Source: Sipunculus nudus (Eukaryota; Annelida; Sipuncula; Golfingiida; Sipunculidae). Taken from it: a DNA stretch of 64,000 bases. Shown one piece after another: positions 36,901 through 48,618 of the stretch. Positions within the stretch are counted from its first letter, which is position 1. Each line of letters begins with the position of its first letter. Where the stretch lies: positions 45,226,659-45,290,658 of the forward strand of contig CM049313.1 of the NCBI GenBank assembly GCA_026874595.1, read 5' to 3'. The position numbers were made by a program, and so were the translations under genes. The notes under the pieces were generated by a model, which saw only the letters and a list, made by a program, of their open reading frames with translations, did not search any database and was not told the DNA's origin.

Positions 36901-38188
36901 ATATTTTGGCGCGAAAGGAAAATCATACGCTCAAAACGTATTTTGCTTAACCTGTGCCGAATAAAATGCCCCCCCCCCTCGTAAATTGGTCAGTGCAAGT
37001 TTTGTCAGAAAACTCTGACAGTAGTATTGGTATATTCGCGTGTCTGTCAATGTAAGGTCTACCTCGTTTAATACCAGACGGTCGGACTTGAAAGCCTGGA
37101 CTTCACATATATATAAGCCTGGACCTCCAGCGACACATGAGGTCGGCAAATGAGGAAATTTGACCAGTTACGTCAGAGACATTGTTAGGTCATTTATTAG
37201 AATAGACTCTTCATATTATATAATAAGGCAACCTGACATAAGCTGCCATAAATTACAACAATTACATGTCAAGAAAAAAAGAGAAGCTTCTAGAAGCATG
37301 CGTATTTAACAGTAATGAACTTTTGAAATACCAAATGTGTCAATAAACTTTATCCTGTACGGCGACTCTTAGCAAACGTCAGCCTGACGGGGAATACCGA
37401 GAGCGCTTTTTCTTAAGAATAATTATAGCGGAAATCTGCACTGAGAAGGTCTGGCAGGACACTTTTTTATTCTACGAAGGCATGTATTTATTGCTTATTT
37501 TGGCATACAAATCACTCTAAAAACTTTTGAGTTGGATGAAAAAATTAGGATCGGTCGGGTGACCGGAAACAAGTTTTTTTTTTTTGGCCTTATATCTTCG
37601 GAGTGGTTTGAGGTATTTGTCTGAATTTTGGCATGTCCATCTATCTTTCAAAGTTTTCTTATAAACCAGACAGGTGGCGACACCTACCTTTCCTTTGTTG
37701 TAGAACAAAATAATGCCCTTTTCTCAGGAGTGATTTGGCCTATTGGCCTGAAATTGGGCATATCTGTAGATCATGGACTCCTCCATCTTGTACACAAGAC
37801 TGGTGGTGCTATCTGCAATCCTTATGCCATGACGTCCACCTGTATATTTGTTTTAGATGAAAATTGCTCATATCTGAGGAGCCTTAAATGTGTTGGTCTC
37901 CATTTTGGCATGTACATCCATCTTGGAGAGTTTTCTCAACAACCAGACAGGTGGAGCCACCTACCTTACAATTTTTATAGTATAAATTCATCCTCTTTTC
38001 ATAAGAGTTGTTCTCTTTATTGGCCCCAGTATTTGGTGAAAATATTGTTTCTCAAGTTGATAGATGGGAAAATTAAAAGCCGCTAGCCAAATGTCAGTAT
38101 ATGCTGCTGAAGATGGGGGGACTTTTCTAAGGGGGGGGGGATTGTCTGGTGATACAATGGCACCTGTGGTGCCAAGAAATATCTAGTT
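34000..38188 (+). mobile_element. family C non-autonomous element (C2), split by a DNA transposon
   Basis: 5' hairpin CCAGAC-AAA-GTCTGG (34,006-34,020); 3' end GTCTGGTGATAC, perfect hairpin GGCACC-TGT-GGTGCC (38,159-38,173) and ATCTAGTTT. The first part resembles C1 (TGACCTTGACCTTGAAT, AAATATCTCAATAAG). The second part is the shared core, with palindromes at 34,738, 34,886, 35,014 and, after the insertion, 37,673, 37,802 and 37,950. About 1.7 kb without the insert. Non-coding. Confidence 0.65.
35080..37592. mobile_element. 2.5-kb TIR transposon, PIF/Harbinger-like, TTA target-site duplication
   Basis: Starts GGCC followed by an A-run and ends with a T-run followed by GGCC. The terminal inverted repeats (35,083-35,116 and 37,556-37,589) pair through GGCC, the A-run and TTGTTTCCGGT. 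TTA is duplicated at 35,080-35,082 and 37,590-37,592. Removing the element plus one TTA rejoins the C2 core seamlessly. A three-base TWA duplication with GGCC-type ends is typical of PIF/Harbinger. No transposase or Myb-like protein is recognisable, so it is probably non-autonomous. Its interior (36.0-36.6 kb) is more CpG- and GC-rich than the surroundings. Confidence 0.72.
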
Positions 38189-38964
38189 TAGTTTTGTATA
38201 ACCTTTTGAAAACAGTAATCACTTTTAATAATCAAACATTTATAACAGTATATTCTGTTTTTTATCACTGGAGGTGCACCTGCAAATAAGGGCTGTCACA
38301 TCAGAGTAAGAGCCTGGGGATTTGTTTGAAATCCTATATCAAGCCTAGCCCTATTACTTGCAGTTTTAGATATTTATAAAATTTTATGGAAACATTCAGA
38401 TTAAGTCTTGTATAAGAAGCTGTTTTCCTTTCATGATTAAATCGTTTAGACTTATCGTTGGGATACACTCTGGATTTCACTTATTATATACTGTGTTGGC
38501 TTCAAATTTACAAGGTTAAAATTTTTGCGATTTTCATGTTTTGAGTGTTTCATGAGGGTTCTATTTTTGCCATCTCACCTTACAAAAGACCTACACAGAG
38601 TTTAACCATTATCACCATAACAACCAATATCACTTCTGTTAAATAATAAGTGTGCAAAATAAGTGCACGGGACCAAAGGGACGATCGACCAAATGGAAAT
38701 TATAATTCATTAATGGCATATAATTTGAAAGATCTGATATCTAATATTTATAAAAAGAAATTGCTCAACCTTTGTCCTCAGTGTTCTCTGAAACCGCATT
38801 GCATATGACACTGTGCCATAGCTCATTTTAAAGGTAATTATCCCTGCAGTGACATAGGCCATAAGAGAATAAATAATTTTTAATGTACCATATTTCTTCA
38901 ATCAGATGCACTTTTTTTCATACCCTGCATAGAACTGGTGTCTAAACAAGGCTGGCTACTATTA
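38189..38964. other. intergenic, nothing recognised
   Basis: AT-rich, no shared repeat or coding signal seen. Confidence 0.4.
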
Positions 38965-39481
38965 AAGGCTGGTGTTTGACTTATCCACCTGAAATTTTGC
39001 AGGTTTATACATCCTGGACAGCTTTCTCGATTTTATGACAGGTGGCACCACCTACATTCATGTTTACTCTGCAGACATCCAAGCTCATATCTCGGGAACC
39101 GTTCAACAGATTTGGCCAAAATTTTGCTTGTGTATAGATCTCACACAGCTCTTCACCAAAGGCAAAACTGGTGGCGCCACCTGCAGCCACTTATGCACAG
39201 CGTCCATCTGTTCATCTGCCTTGTGATAAAATCACTCATATCTCAGAAGTGGTTTGACTTATCCACCTGAAATTTTGCAGGTATATACATTCTGGACAAT
39301 TTTCTCGATTTTATGACAGGTGGCACCACCTACATTCACGTTTACACTGCATACATCCATGCTAATATGCAACACACCTCACTCTATTCCCCTTGCCACT
39401 TAATCCATGCCTCACTTCACCCGTCCCACTCTGATTTCTGCGGATACACATAGTCGCTTGTCGACTACTCTTATTCTAGTT
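38965..39481 (+). mobile_element. 5'-truncated family B element (B3)
   Basis: Core palindromes at 39,041, 39,170 and 39,319 (intervals 129 and 149), then the family B 3' end: GCGGATACACATAGTCG, the TAGTC/GACTA hairpin and ATTCTAGTT. The 5' palindrome is absent; the match to B1 and B2 starts inside a core unit. Confidence 0.62.
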
Positions 39482-39653
39482 TTAAAATATCCTAGTCTGA
39501 AACTTGCAGGTCAGAAACATCCTTTTTGCTGAAATCATAATGACTAAGGTACATATGCAGGTCTTAAGAGGATCAATATTAAATTTTAAAAATAAACCTC
39601 CATTCATACCCTCAAACATAGCACAGGTTTGCATTAGGCCTGTAGGCCTTGTT
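39482..39653 (+). mobile_element. family D-type 3' end fragment
   Basis: 172 bases ending in CACAGGTTTGCATTAGG and the perfect hairpin AGGCCT-GT-AGGCCT (39,636-39,649), then TGTT. This is the less-decayed form of the D1 3' end. It is wedged exactly between the end of B3 and the start of A'. Confidence 0.55.
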
Positions 39654-41571
39654 AGCTCAGCTGACTGTAAGTCGTGTGCTATAGCAACCACTCTGTGTCC
39701 GACGTCTGTCCGGTTGTCCAGCCATCCGTCCATTAACAATCTTCTCACTTTACATCCAGAGAGGTCTATGGGAAGTCTTCTTGGGAACCTTGAATTTGGT
39801 CTCTGTTACATATATTCTTCAAGCTATGGGGCTCCAAAGTACCCCCAGAATAATGAAAAATTTGATACAAAAGCTCAAATATCTGAACAATAATGCATTG
39901 AACACGATGATTCTATGCATGGATATTGATCATGGAGTGTTACATCAGTTTTTGCAGACTGGTGGCACCACCTGTATTTTTCAATTTTTACGATTTTTTT
40001 TCTCTATTTTTGAGACCCTAAAAGATACCGTCATCTGTTAACAGGGCACAAATCTTAATGACTGGACTTAGAATCTTCTGTCTTGACATGCAGGGAGGCC
40101 CATGAAAAGTCTCCTTGGAAACCTGGAATTAGGTCTCTGTTACCAAAAATCTGTGAGCCATGGGGCTTCTACCCCCCCCCCCCCCCAAGAAATTATGTAT
40201 AGAAAATTTGATAGAAAAGCTCAAGTATCTGAACAACTAATTCATTGACCATCATGATTCTTTGCATGGATATTGATCATGGAGTGTTTCATCAGTTTCT
40301 GCAGACTGGTGGCGCCACCTGTATTTTTTATATTTTTTACTATTTTTTTATCTATTTTTGTTGCAGTCATCAGTTTACAGGGCACAAATCGTAACGACTA
40401 GATCTAGAATTATTTTTCTTGACATGTTGGGATGCCCATGAAAAGTCTTCTTGAAAACCTGAAATTTTTAGTTATTCCCTAAGTTAGTTTTAGGTCCCTC
40501 TCACCCATAATGTCCGAGCTATGGGGCTCAAAAAGTACCTCCCAGAATAACTAAAAATTTGATACAAAATTTCTGGTATCTGAACAACTAGTGCATTGAT
40601 CGGCATTATTCTTTGCATGCATATGCATCATGGAATGTACATTTCATTAGTTCCTGCAGACTGGTAGTGCCACCTGTACTTCTTGGAATTTTTACCCATT
40701 TTTATCTTTATTATTGAGACCTTCAAAAAGATGTGGTCGTCTTTTAACAGGGCACAAATCATAACTATTTTACCTGGAATCTTCTTGATTGACATTCTGG
40801 GAGGTCCATAAAAAAATCCATCAAAACCTGAAATTAGGTCTCTCTTACCCATAGCCTCCGAGCTGTGGGTCTTAGAAGTACCTCCCAGATTAACTAAAAA
40901 TTTGATACAAAAGCTCCAGTATCTGAACAACTATTGCATTGATCAACCTGATTCTTTGCATGCATATTCATCATGGAGTGTTTCTTCAGTTTTTGCGGAC
41001 TGGTGGCACCAACTAAATTTTTAAACACATTTTTTTTTGCTCTATTTATATGACCTTCAAAGAAGCGGTCATCCCTTCACAGGACTCAAATTGTAACCAT
41101 TGGTCCTAGAATCTTCAAACTTGACATCCAGGGAGATCTGTGGAAAGCCTCCTTGGAAACTTGAATTAAGGTCTCTGTTACGAGTATTTTCTGAGCAATG
41201 GGACTTATAAGACCCCTCAGAATAATTGAAAATTGATACCAAAGTAGGGCACAAATCATAACCATGGAACCCAGAATCTTCTAACTTGACATCCTGAGAG
41301 TTCCTCAAAAGTTCTCCCTAGAAACCTGAAATTGAGTCACAGTATATGTATGTTTGAGCACCCCAGAAATCATGCAAAATACACACAAATTGCCAGATTC
41401 CTCCTGAAAGGCTGGTTGGGTTGTCATCAAATTTGCTGTTTTTATGGGTCTTGATGAACTTAAGCTAATATGCATGAACAGTGATGCCACCTATCTTAAT
41501 TAGTTGTCTGTGCGAGGACATATTATCAGCATGTTAGTCGGCTGAGCGTCATAACCCATCAGTCACTTGTT
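39654..41571 (+). mobile_element. family A' element with ~350-bp tandem core
   Basis: Starts AGCTCAGCTGACTGTAAGTC and a degraded GTCC tract, as in family A, and ends GTCGGCTGAGCGTCATAACC...CACTTGTT. Its interior is unlike family A: five to six head-to-tail units of about 340-355 bp beginning near 39,757, 40,091, 40,430, 40,794, 41,127 and (short) 41,290. Each full unit holds the GGTGGCGCCACC-type palindrome (39,961, 40,308, 40,663, 41,002). Non-coding. Confidence 0.65.
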
Positions 41572-44500
41572 ACCTAGCTTGAGTGCAGTGTTAGAGTTAG
41601 CATTCCCACTGCTGATGTATTTATGTAACGTTTAATTGGATCGGTGATTTTCCGTTTTTACTGACTTGCGTGGAGGTTGGACTGAGCACAGCCAATCTGC
41701 CTTCAGCAATGACCGGAATGCTTGCACCCTGGTCACTCAACCTCAAACACACAATTAAGGACTATTGTTCATATGAAAAAACCCTTGCTCTCAGTGAGGG
41801 ATTTAGCATGTTTGGCCTAAATATTCACTCAGGCTCTTATCCATGTGCTTGGTCAGTAAAAGTGAAAAACATGCATTAAGAAATGGAGGGTTCAACCCAG
41901 GAGGATTAATGACAAAATCTAATTCAAGGTCCTAAATACAGGAACAGGGGTGGGATGGGGTGGGGTGTTGTGGGGGGTTCTGGGGGTTTGTTTGATACCA
42001 TGAAAAAAAGGTTGCGGCATCTGAAAATTTGATACGTTTTTGCTTCTTTTGAGGTATGCTTAATTCTGTTTCTTTCTTCAAGAACAGTTTCCCTGCAACA
42101 TACATTTAATTAATCTTTCATGTTTTCCTAACATCAACCTTATTTTCATATGTCCAACGATAGAATCTAGTAATTGATAACAGCATCTTTGAACATACAA
42201 TATATATTTATTATATTTCGTTATATCAATCCTTTACCTCTTAACTTGCTTTAAGCAATGGGACCTCTTGTTCTTGAAGGCTTTTTTTTCTTGATAATTT
42301 CCCTTTGTTAATATCACAAATTTGAAACCCTTGTAAACAAAAAGACCATACTATACCTGCAGTGAGTGAACAAACCAAGCACAGTTCTATAAAAGTCAGT
42401 GTAGAAGTGAACAAAAATTATCTCCAAATTATATTTTAAAAGAAGGCTTTTAAGGTTTCTTTATCATATGCCTGTACACACACACACACACTCCACATTC
42501 AGATACAAGACTTGAGTATCTGAAAAAAATATTGATTTTTGTATGCTTTTTGGGCTGAAATTATATGCTGTTCAGATGCAAGATGTTTAATATGGAGTAC
42601 ACAAGAAACAATTGATTCCAGGTTATTTAAGCAGAGATAGTGCAAAGTATTCTGCTACATAACCATTAACCCAGGATAGGTTATATAACAATGCAATGTA
42701 TAAATGACATTTTTGTACCTCTCCGGGGAATGACATTGTATCACTGCTGGTTCATGCAGTGAATGAACTCTTTGCACTTCTTCTAATAGTAATTAAAGTC
42801 CTAATCTGCCAACATGCTGATATAATCCGTGAGTATTCATGGAGAATGATACAGGACCGACTGCAGTTCAGAGGGTAATGCCTTGAAGCTCAGTTGAGTA
42901 GCAAAAAAAAAACAAAAAAACATTGATTTGTTGACCTGCACCATTCACAGATAATGAGCCAGCTGTCTAAACCAAAAGGCATTCAATTAGATTTGAATAA
43001 AATGGTTACTTATCAGTGGGTATATTGACCTGTGGGGCACTCAGTTTATTAAAATTGCTAAACACAGCAGCACTGGTACAGGCATAGCAATGACCTTTGC
43101 AGGGAATGCTACACACAAGCAGTCACACTGGGATGGATGTGGATCTGATTCTGAGGGTTCATGACTATCGTCCATAAATGCTGTGACGGTGCTATCATGG
43201 CCCCTGACTTCTCGTAAAATGACAGACCAACGGAGACAGGATGCGATTCAGATGAAGATGGAGAGTAAAGGGGATGAAGGTCACAGCTGTAAATTTGTCG
43301 TGAGATGCCAAAGTGGCTGTGGAAGGAAAAAATGTTTATTGCATGGCATCTATTATTACATTAGCAGAAAAGCTCCTTATTAAAGGGGCTGATCTGTGTT
43401 GTGACTGATACACTGTCTTTATGATGAAGCAGCAAACCTGTTTAACAAATTGTTGCTAACTAGCTAAACATTATGATGTATTTCGCAAGATGAATGATAG
43501 TGTTATCGATCTGTAGAGGTATATATATGATATTTTCTGGATATATATGTGGTAGTTATCCCTACAAACTACAGGCTTTGGATAATCAATATATATATAC
43601 AAAGAACCGTAATGATAACAAGTGAAGATAGATCATCCCCTTTAAGAAGGTGAAGAACAAATAATGTATGATACAGAAGCTTGTGTTACTATGTAGTGGT
43701 TATGTTTGGGGGAGCTAAATGATCATTTATCAAATATATCTTCCCCTGCTACATGGGTCTTTCCGTGTGAAAGCAACAGATTTTAGAAACATTTCCAGAC
43801 AAACCATCTCTTATCAGCTTCATACTTACTATCTTACTATACATTCTTCCGAATATTTTAGCAAACTTCCAAAATTTAAAGCTTATATTTTCAAAAGTTT
43901 TTGAGACATGGTGAATGTCACATGAGGGAATGTCAATTCTATTTAATATAATTATATTAAATAATTCAACCCACAGTTGAATGTGGATAAGTTAATTTTA
44001 TGACTTAAAGAGAGTTAAATGTGAAGAAAATATTCTTTATGATTAGGAATAATACTTTTTAATATTATAGAATGTTTTTTTCCTTAAAATTTTATTATGA
44101 AAATGAAAACACCATTTGGTCATAATTATTGGTTGTAAAGAGTGTGATGGCCGTAAGACTGGACTGTCCGCTTTAGAGGGTTGAATATGTACTTGATACA
44201 TAGGCGGGACTGGAAAGTGTGTCCATTTTCCGAGAGAGTGAGCTGTCTGCTTTAATGAGTTTGTGTTAAACATAATATAGAGGCAAATTTGAAGGGACTG
44301 AGATTTAGTGTCCACCTTACTGAGTTTTCTGCAAGTAGGAGTTTCACTGTATAATATTAGTGTAGCTAGGGTTTAGTCCCTCTCATTTTTTTCGTAGTGT
44401 GTCATGTGTATTTGAATGTCTAATGCCATTTCCTTTTTTAAGTAGCACCCTCACTGGAACGTCTGCACTATTCAGTAAAGTAAAAATTTTTGTATTGCTT

Positions 44501-46619
44501 TAATTTTATTCTTATGCATGTAACTGGTCATGTTTTGAGTTGAAGTAAATTTTCTGTATACTATGCTTTCGGTCTTCGAGTTTTGATTGGTGTGTTTTAT
44601 GTCCAAGGTCTGGTTGTGTATTTGACTTCCCCAAGACAAAATTGTATGAGCCCCAGGCTGTTGTGACAAGTATTATACAGTGTTTAAAAATTCTGCCATG
44701 TATTTATTTGCAAAAAAAATACACATATATTTCAGGTCGTGAATGCGTTCCTTCTTAAATTTGAAAATCAAATTATCTGAATTATTGAAAAGTGGGCCTG
44801 AAAGCATATAATAAGAATAATATTTGATTAATAGTTCAAGCTACAATGAAAAAAGGGTAATATATAGCTTGTCTTGTCATGTAATATTTCATGAAGTATG
44901 CCTCAGTCACGATGTATTTGAGGCAGAATTGGATTAATTAAACCTTAATATAGATATATTACTTGATTGATATAAATGTTAATACCTGATGAAAGTTATA
45001 TTATATACAGTTTCAATGAAATTAACAATATCACAGTTACAGGATTGATATCATGCTTATTAGAAATATATGAGTTAATTAGATCGATTTGCAGGGAACA
45101 GGAATTCAGTGAGGATTAACTGTTAGATAGGAAATCTGGAACACCGGAAGAGTGTAGGTGGTGGATTTTGTCCATTATTGCAGGCAGACACTCGTTGAGA
45201 CAGTAAATCCAATATTCAGGCCTGATGCCTGACACTAAGTGACTGAGAGGATTGCTGACCGTCTGCTGTTTAGGTTCCAGAGGTCTTTCCATCATTTTCA
45301 GTGCCTCTCAGTCTGGTGGGGCAGGCTAGTACGCTGTCCAGGTAACAATCAGAGGATTATAGAGTTTTACGGGTTTTGGAGTTTAGTATTTATGAATGTT
45401 CTCCAGAGGTCAAGCTCCAGTTCACACCTAAAACAACATGCCATAAATAATGATACAAACAGGTTTTGTCCTTCACAGTGCTCAGATTTAGGTTTCAATT
45501 GAAACTTCTTTGATGCCATATTAGGTAGTCTCTGTCATTTGTAGTTTCTTAATATGAAATTATACTACAATTACAGCTTTTAAGGTCTCAGAACTGTAAC
45601 AGGAGTTTAAATACTGTTTGTTTTTTTCTCAGTTTTACCTGAACTGTTGCTATACACACACACACATTTACTATAAAGTACATCTTTCTTCAGGTTAGCA
45701 TAACAATGTGGGAATTTTCACAGATTTTATTCTTTTATCACTTTTATTTCAAATATTGCTTATCTTTTTTTCCAGAGCACTTAGTCTTTTTTTCAATTAT
45801 TTAATTACCTTTGGTAGGCCTGCACTGGAGCTGAATCATGTGATTGATAGCAACTGTGTTTTTTCTCCCTGGAAGAGTCAACTTTGTACATAGTCTTGCT
45901 GTTCCCTTGAGACTACTTTATTCATTATGGGTGTGCCAATTAATTGGTTATATGGATGACTGGTGTTTTTCTTTAATAACTGATTAATTGTTTGCATTTT
46001 TGCATAATTAATCACAAATGATTAAGCCCAATAAAATCTTCTTGTTCTGTCCAAGATGCAAGTAAATTTTAAGACCCTGCACTAAACAGCAAACAGCATT
46101 AAAACTCTACCTTGTGCAATGAATAAGGGTCAACAGCCAAGCCAATATCTTGATCTTTCAGTAAAAATTAGGCTGAATTTACTGGGTCAGTATTTTAGTT
46201 GTAATTCTTTGCAGCACATTTCACGGTTATATAGAGAGTATATAATAAAATAATTAATTAATAATCAATCATCGGTTGTTTTTTTTATCTTTCAATCATT
46301 GAATATGATTTTACAACCAATTTGTACCACTAGTAATCATACTTAATTTATTTATGCAGATGACAGGACTCCCTTTAACAGGATATAAATGAACAGTTCT
46401 CACTTGTCTGACATTTCTTCTGAACTCCAGTCAGACCTGAGTTTATTTTGCTTCTGTATATCAAATTCTAATACTGAAAATGTACATTTACAATATTACA
46501 TAAAAACATACGGTATTGTAGGAATAGTGGTGCACAATGTCTCGACAGATTATTAAGTCTTCTTTGCCAGACAGTTCATTATTCCTACTGTTTAGCTTGA
46601 CTGACTCCTGAAAAGCATA
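41572..46619. other. intergenic, mostly single-copy looking
   Basis: No gene recognised. Holds a G-quadruplex-capable stretch (41,946-41,990) and a (CA)n tract at 42,475-42,491. Short frames such as 43,183-43,383 have no recognisable domain. Confidence 0.4.
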
Positions 46620-46983
46620 ATGATAGGCCTTTATCCATTGTCCTTCCATCTAGTCATTTTTGCAGCTAACTCTGTCATTTTGCAGAACACCGATTGTAAC
46701 TGTATTAACCACACTTAAAAGTTATCACCTGACATCTAATTAGGTCAGTTTAAATCTCCTTTGAAGCACTAAAATAGGTGACTTGTGACTTGGACATATT
46801 GCATTAAATGATTTAGATAATATTTAACTAGTATGGACACTTCTGATCTTGGTGTTCAATGTTTGCTGCATGAATATTTTCTAATTATTTTAATATGATT
46901 TATGTCAATTTTTGATATGTATAAATATGTGTGTGCATCATTATCATCAGCTTTAACCAACATGTCCCATGGGTCACTTGTTA
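46620..46983 (+). mobile_element. old, degraded family A-like relic
   Basis: Begins with a decayed TCCATTGTCCTTCCATC tract and ends TGTCCCATGGGTCACTTGTT, matching the family A 3' hairpin (CCCAtgGG-type stem followed by CTTGTT). The middle is too diverged to align by eye. Confidence 0.35.
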
Positions 46984-48618
46984 AGTACCTACACCAGCAT
47001 TTTCTACATATTTTTTTAACACATTAGAAAAAAAGCTCCTTTAGTCTTCAGTGTGACAGATTGAAGAATCTGTATATATGTATGGTTCTTTTCACCTTCC
47101 ATTAAAACTGCATCATCAGTGAACATTTTAAGATTCAATAAACTTGGATGCAGATCACACTTTTGTTCAATACATAAACTAATAAGGCCTAAATAAGGTA
47201 AGTGTTGACTGAATAAAGAAACAACCAGTTTGTATTTCTTAAGGTATTCCCAGTCGTGTGCAAAAATAACACCAAAGAAATCTTTCACAATTGTTGCTTT
47301 GGCTTGTTTTTTTTTGTTTTTTATGATATGGGATGTATCTCAGGGTGTTTGACATTGACATTTGTGAAATGCATTGACTGTCAATTCAGTTTCACTGGGG
47401 GACCACCTGATCCAAGAGCGACAAAAAGAGCATTCACCGTTTAAACAGCTTCCTCTCAGATTGGTTGCTCTACCTTCCAGCATGGTGCCCTCCTTTTTTT
47501 GTGCAATGTTATGCTAATCCTCGGGACAGATAACTGAAATGAAGTGACAAATATTTAATGCTGTGTCAAGGCTAATGCCTATCAGCAGTTTAAGATACAG
47601 AGAGATGGATCCTTTGTGGGCGTTTGGGGCTTCCGTAGAAATTACCTTTTAAAACACTTGCACGACAGAAAGGGAGGCACACTAATGAAAAAGAACAAGA
47701 TGTATATTGTCCAACAGTTCCAACCTGTCAGGTTGTCGCAGGCAATCTTGGAAAGCCTTGACTAGGTGCTGATTTAAAACAACACATTGGCCATTTAACA
47801 CATTTTGTAGTTGATAATAATAGCTGAGCTTCCTGAGCTAGATCGGAGCTCAGATGAAAAGCAACTGTAGATGTTTACAGTGAGACGGTTTTATCATACA
47901 CAATGTGAGGAAGTTTGTCATTGACAGGCTGTATGTACAGATCTTCTCATTTTCACCACAACTGAATATTAATCTCTTGGGCCTCAGGCATTACTGTTAG
48001 TCTTCTGTCTGGTCTCCTTGCTGATCATCAGTTGTCAGTGCATAAAAAATGAAATCTATATGAATTCTGTCCCTTTCTTACCAAGGCTTCCTCTGTACAA
48101 AAGAAACAGTTCTTATTTCCATTAGCCAGACTGATGACACAAGATACAGTGCATGGTTATTATCACTGATGAATGGAGGTTGTACTTTCACTGATGTTTG
48201 CATGAAGAACCGTTAGTCTGTATGCCTCTGTGTGAGAATAAAAAGATATTAAGAGCTGAGGACTGACAATTAAATTTCATAATTAACCTGCATAAAATTT
48301 CATTGTATTACTCTCTGTGAGATTGATACTGATACTCTATTATAATCTTTTTTTGGAGCACGGAACTTTGTTCCAGGTGGGTTTGACCAACACTGAAAAA
48401 CAGGATAATTAATATTTAAGGATATTGGAAACAGTAAAGGTCATTGTCTACAGCTGCAGTATATTTAATTTCTTGCTTTATTGAATCTGTGAAATATTAA
48501 ATTTTAAAAAAATGTAAGGATACATAATACATAAATGGCCTTTATATTTAAAGCCTTTATATTTAAAAAATTTGTTTTACTAGATTCATGTTAATAACCC
48601 CTATCATTTTAATTAATT
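46984..48618. other. intergenic, nothing recognised
   Basis: No coding or repeat signal I can support. Confidence 0.4.

Noticed and set aside
39636-39653. Hairpin AGGCCTGTAGGCCT plus T-rich tail as a transcription terminator
   Set aside because: It is the 3' end of a repeat family seen again at 17,216-17,233; no bacterial context.
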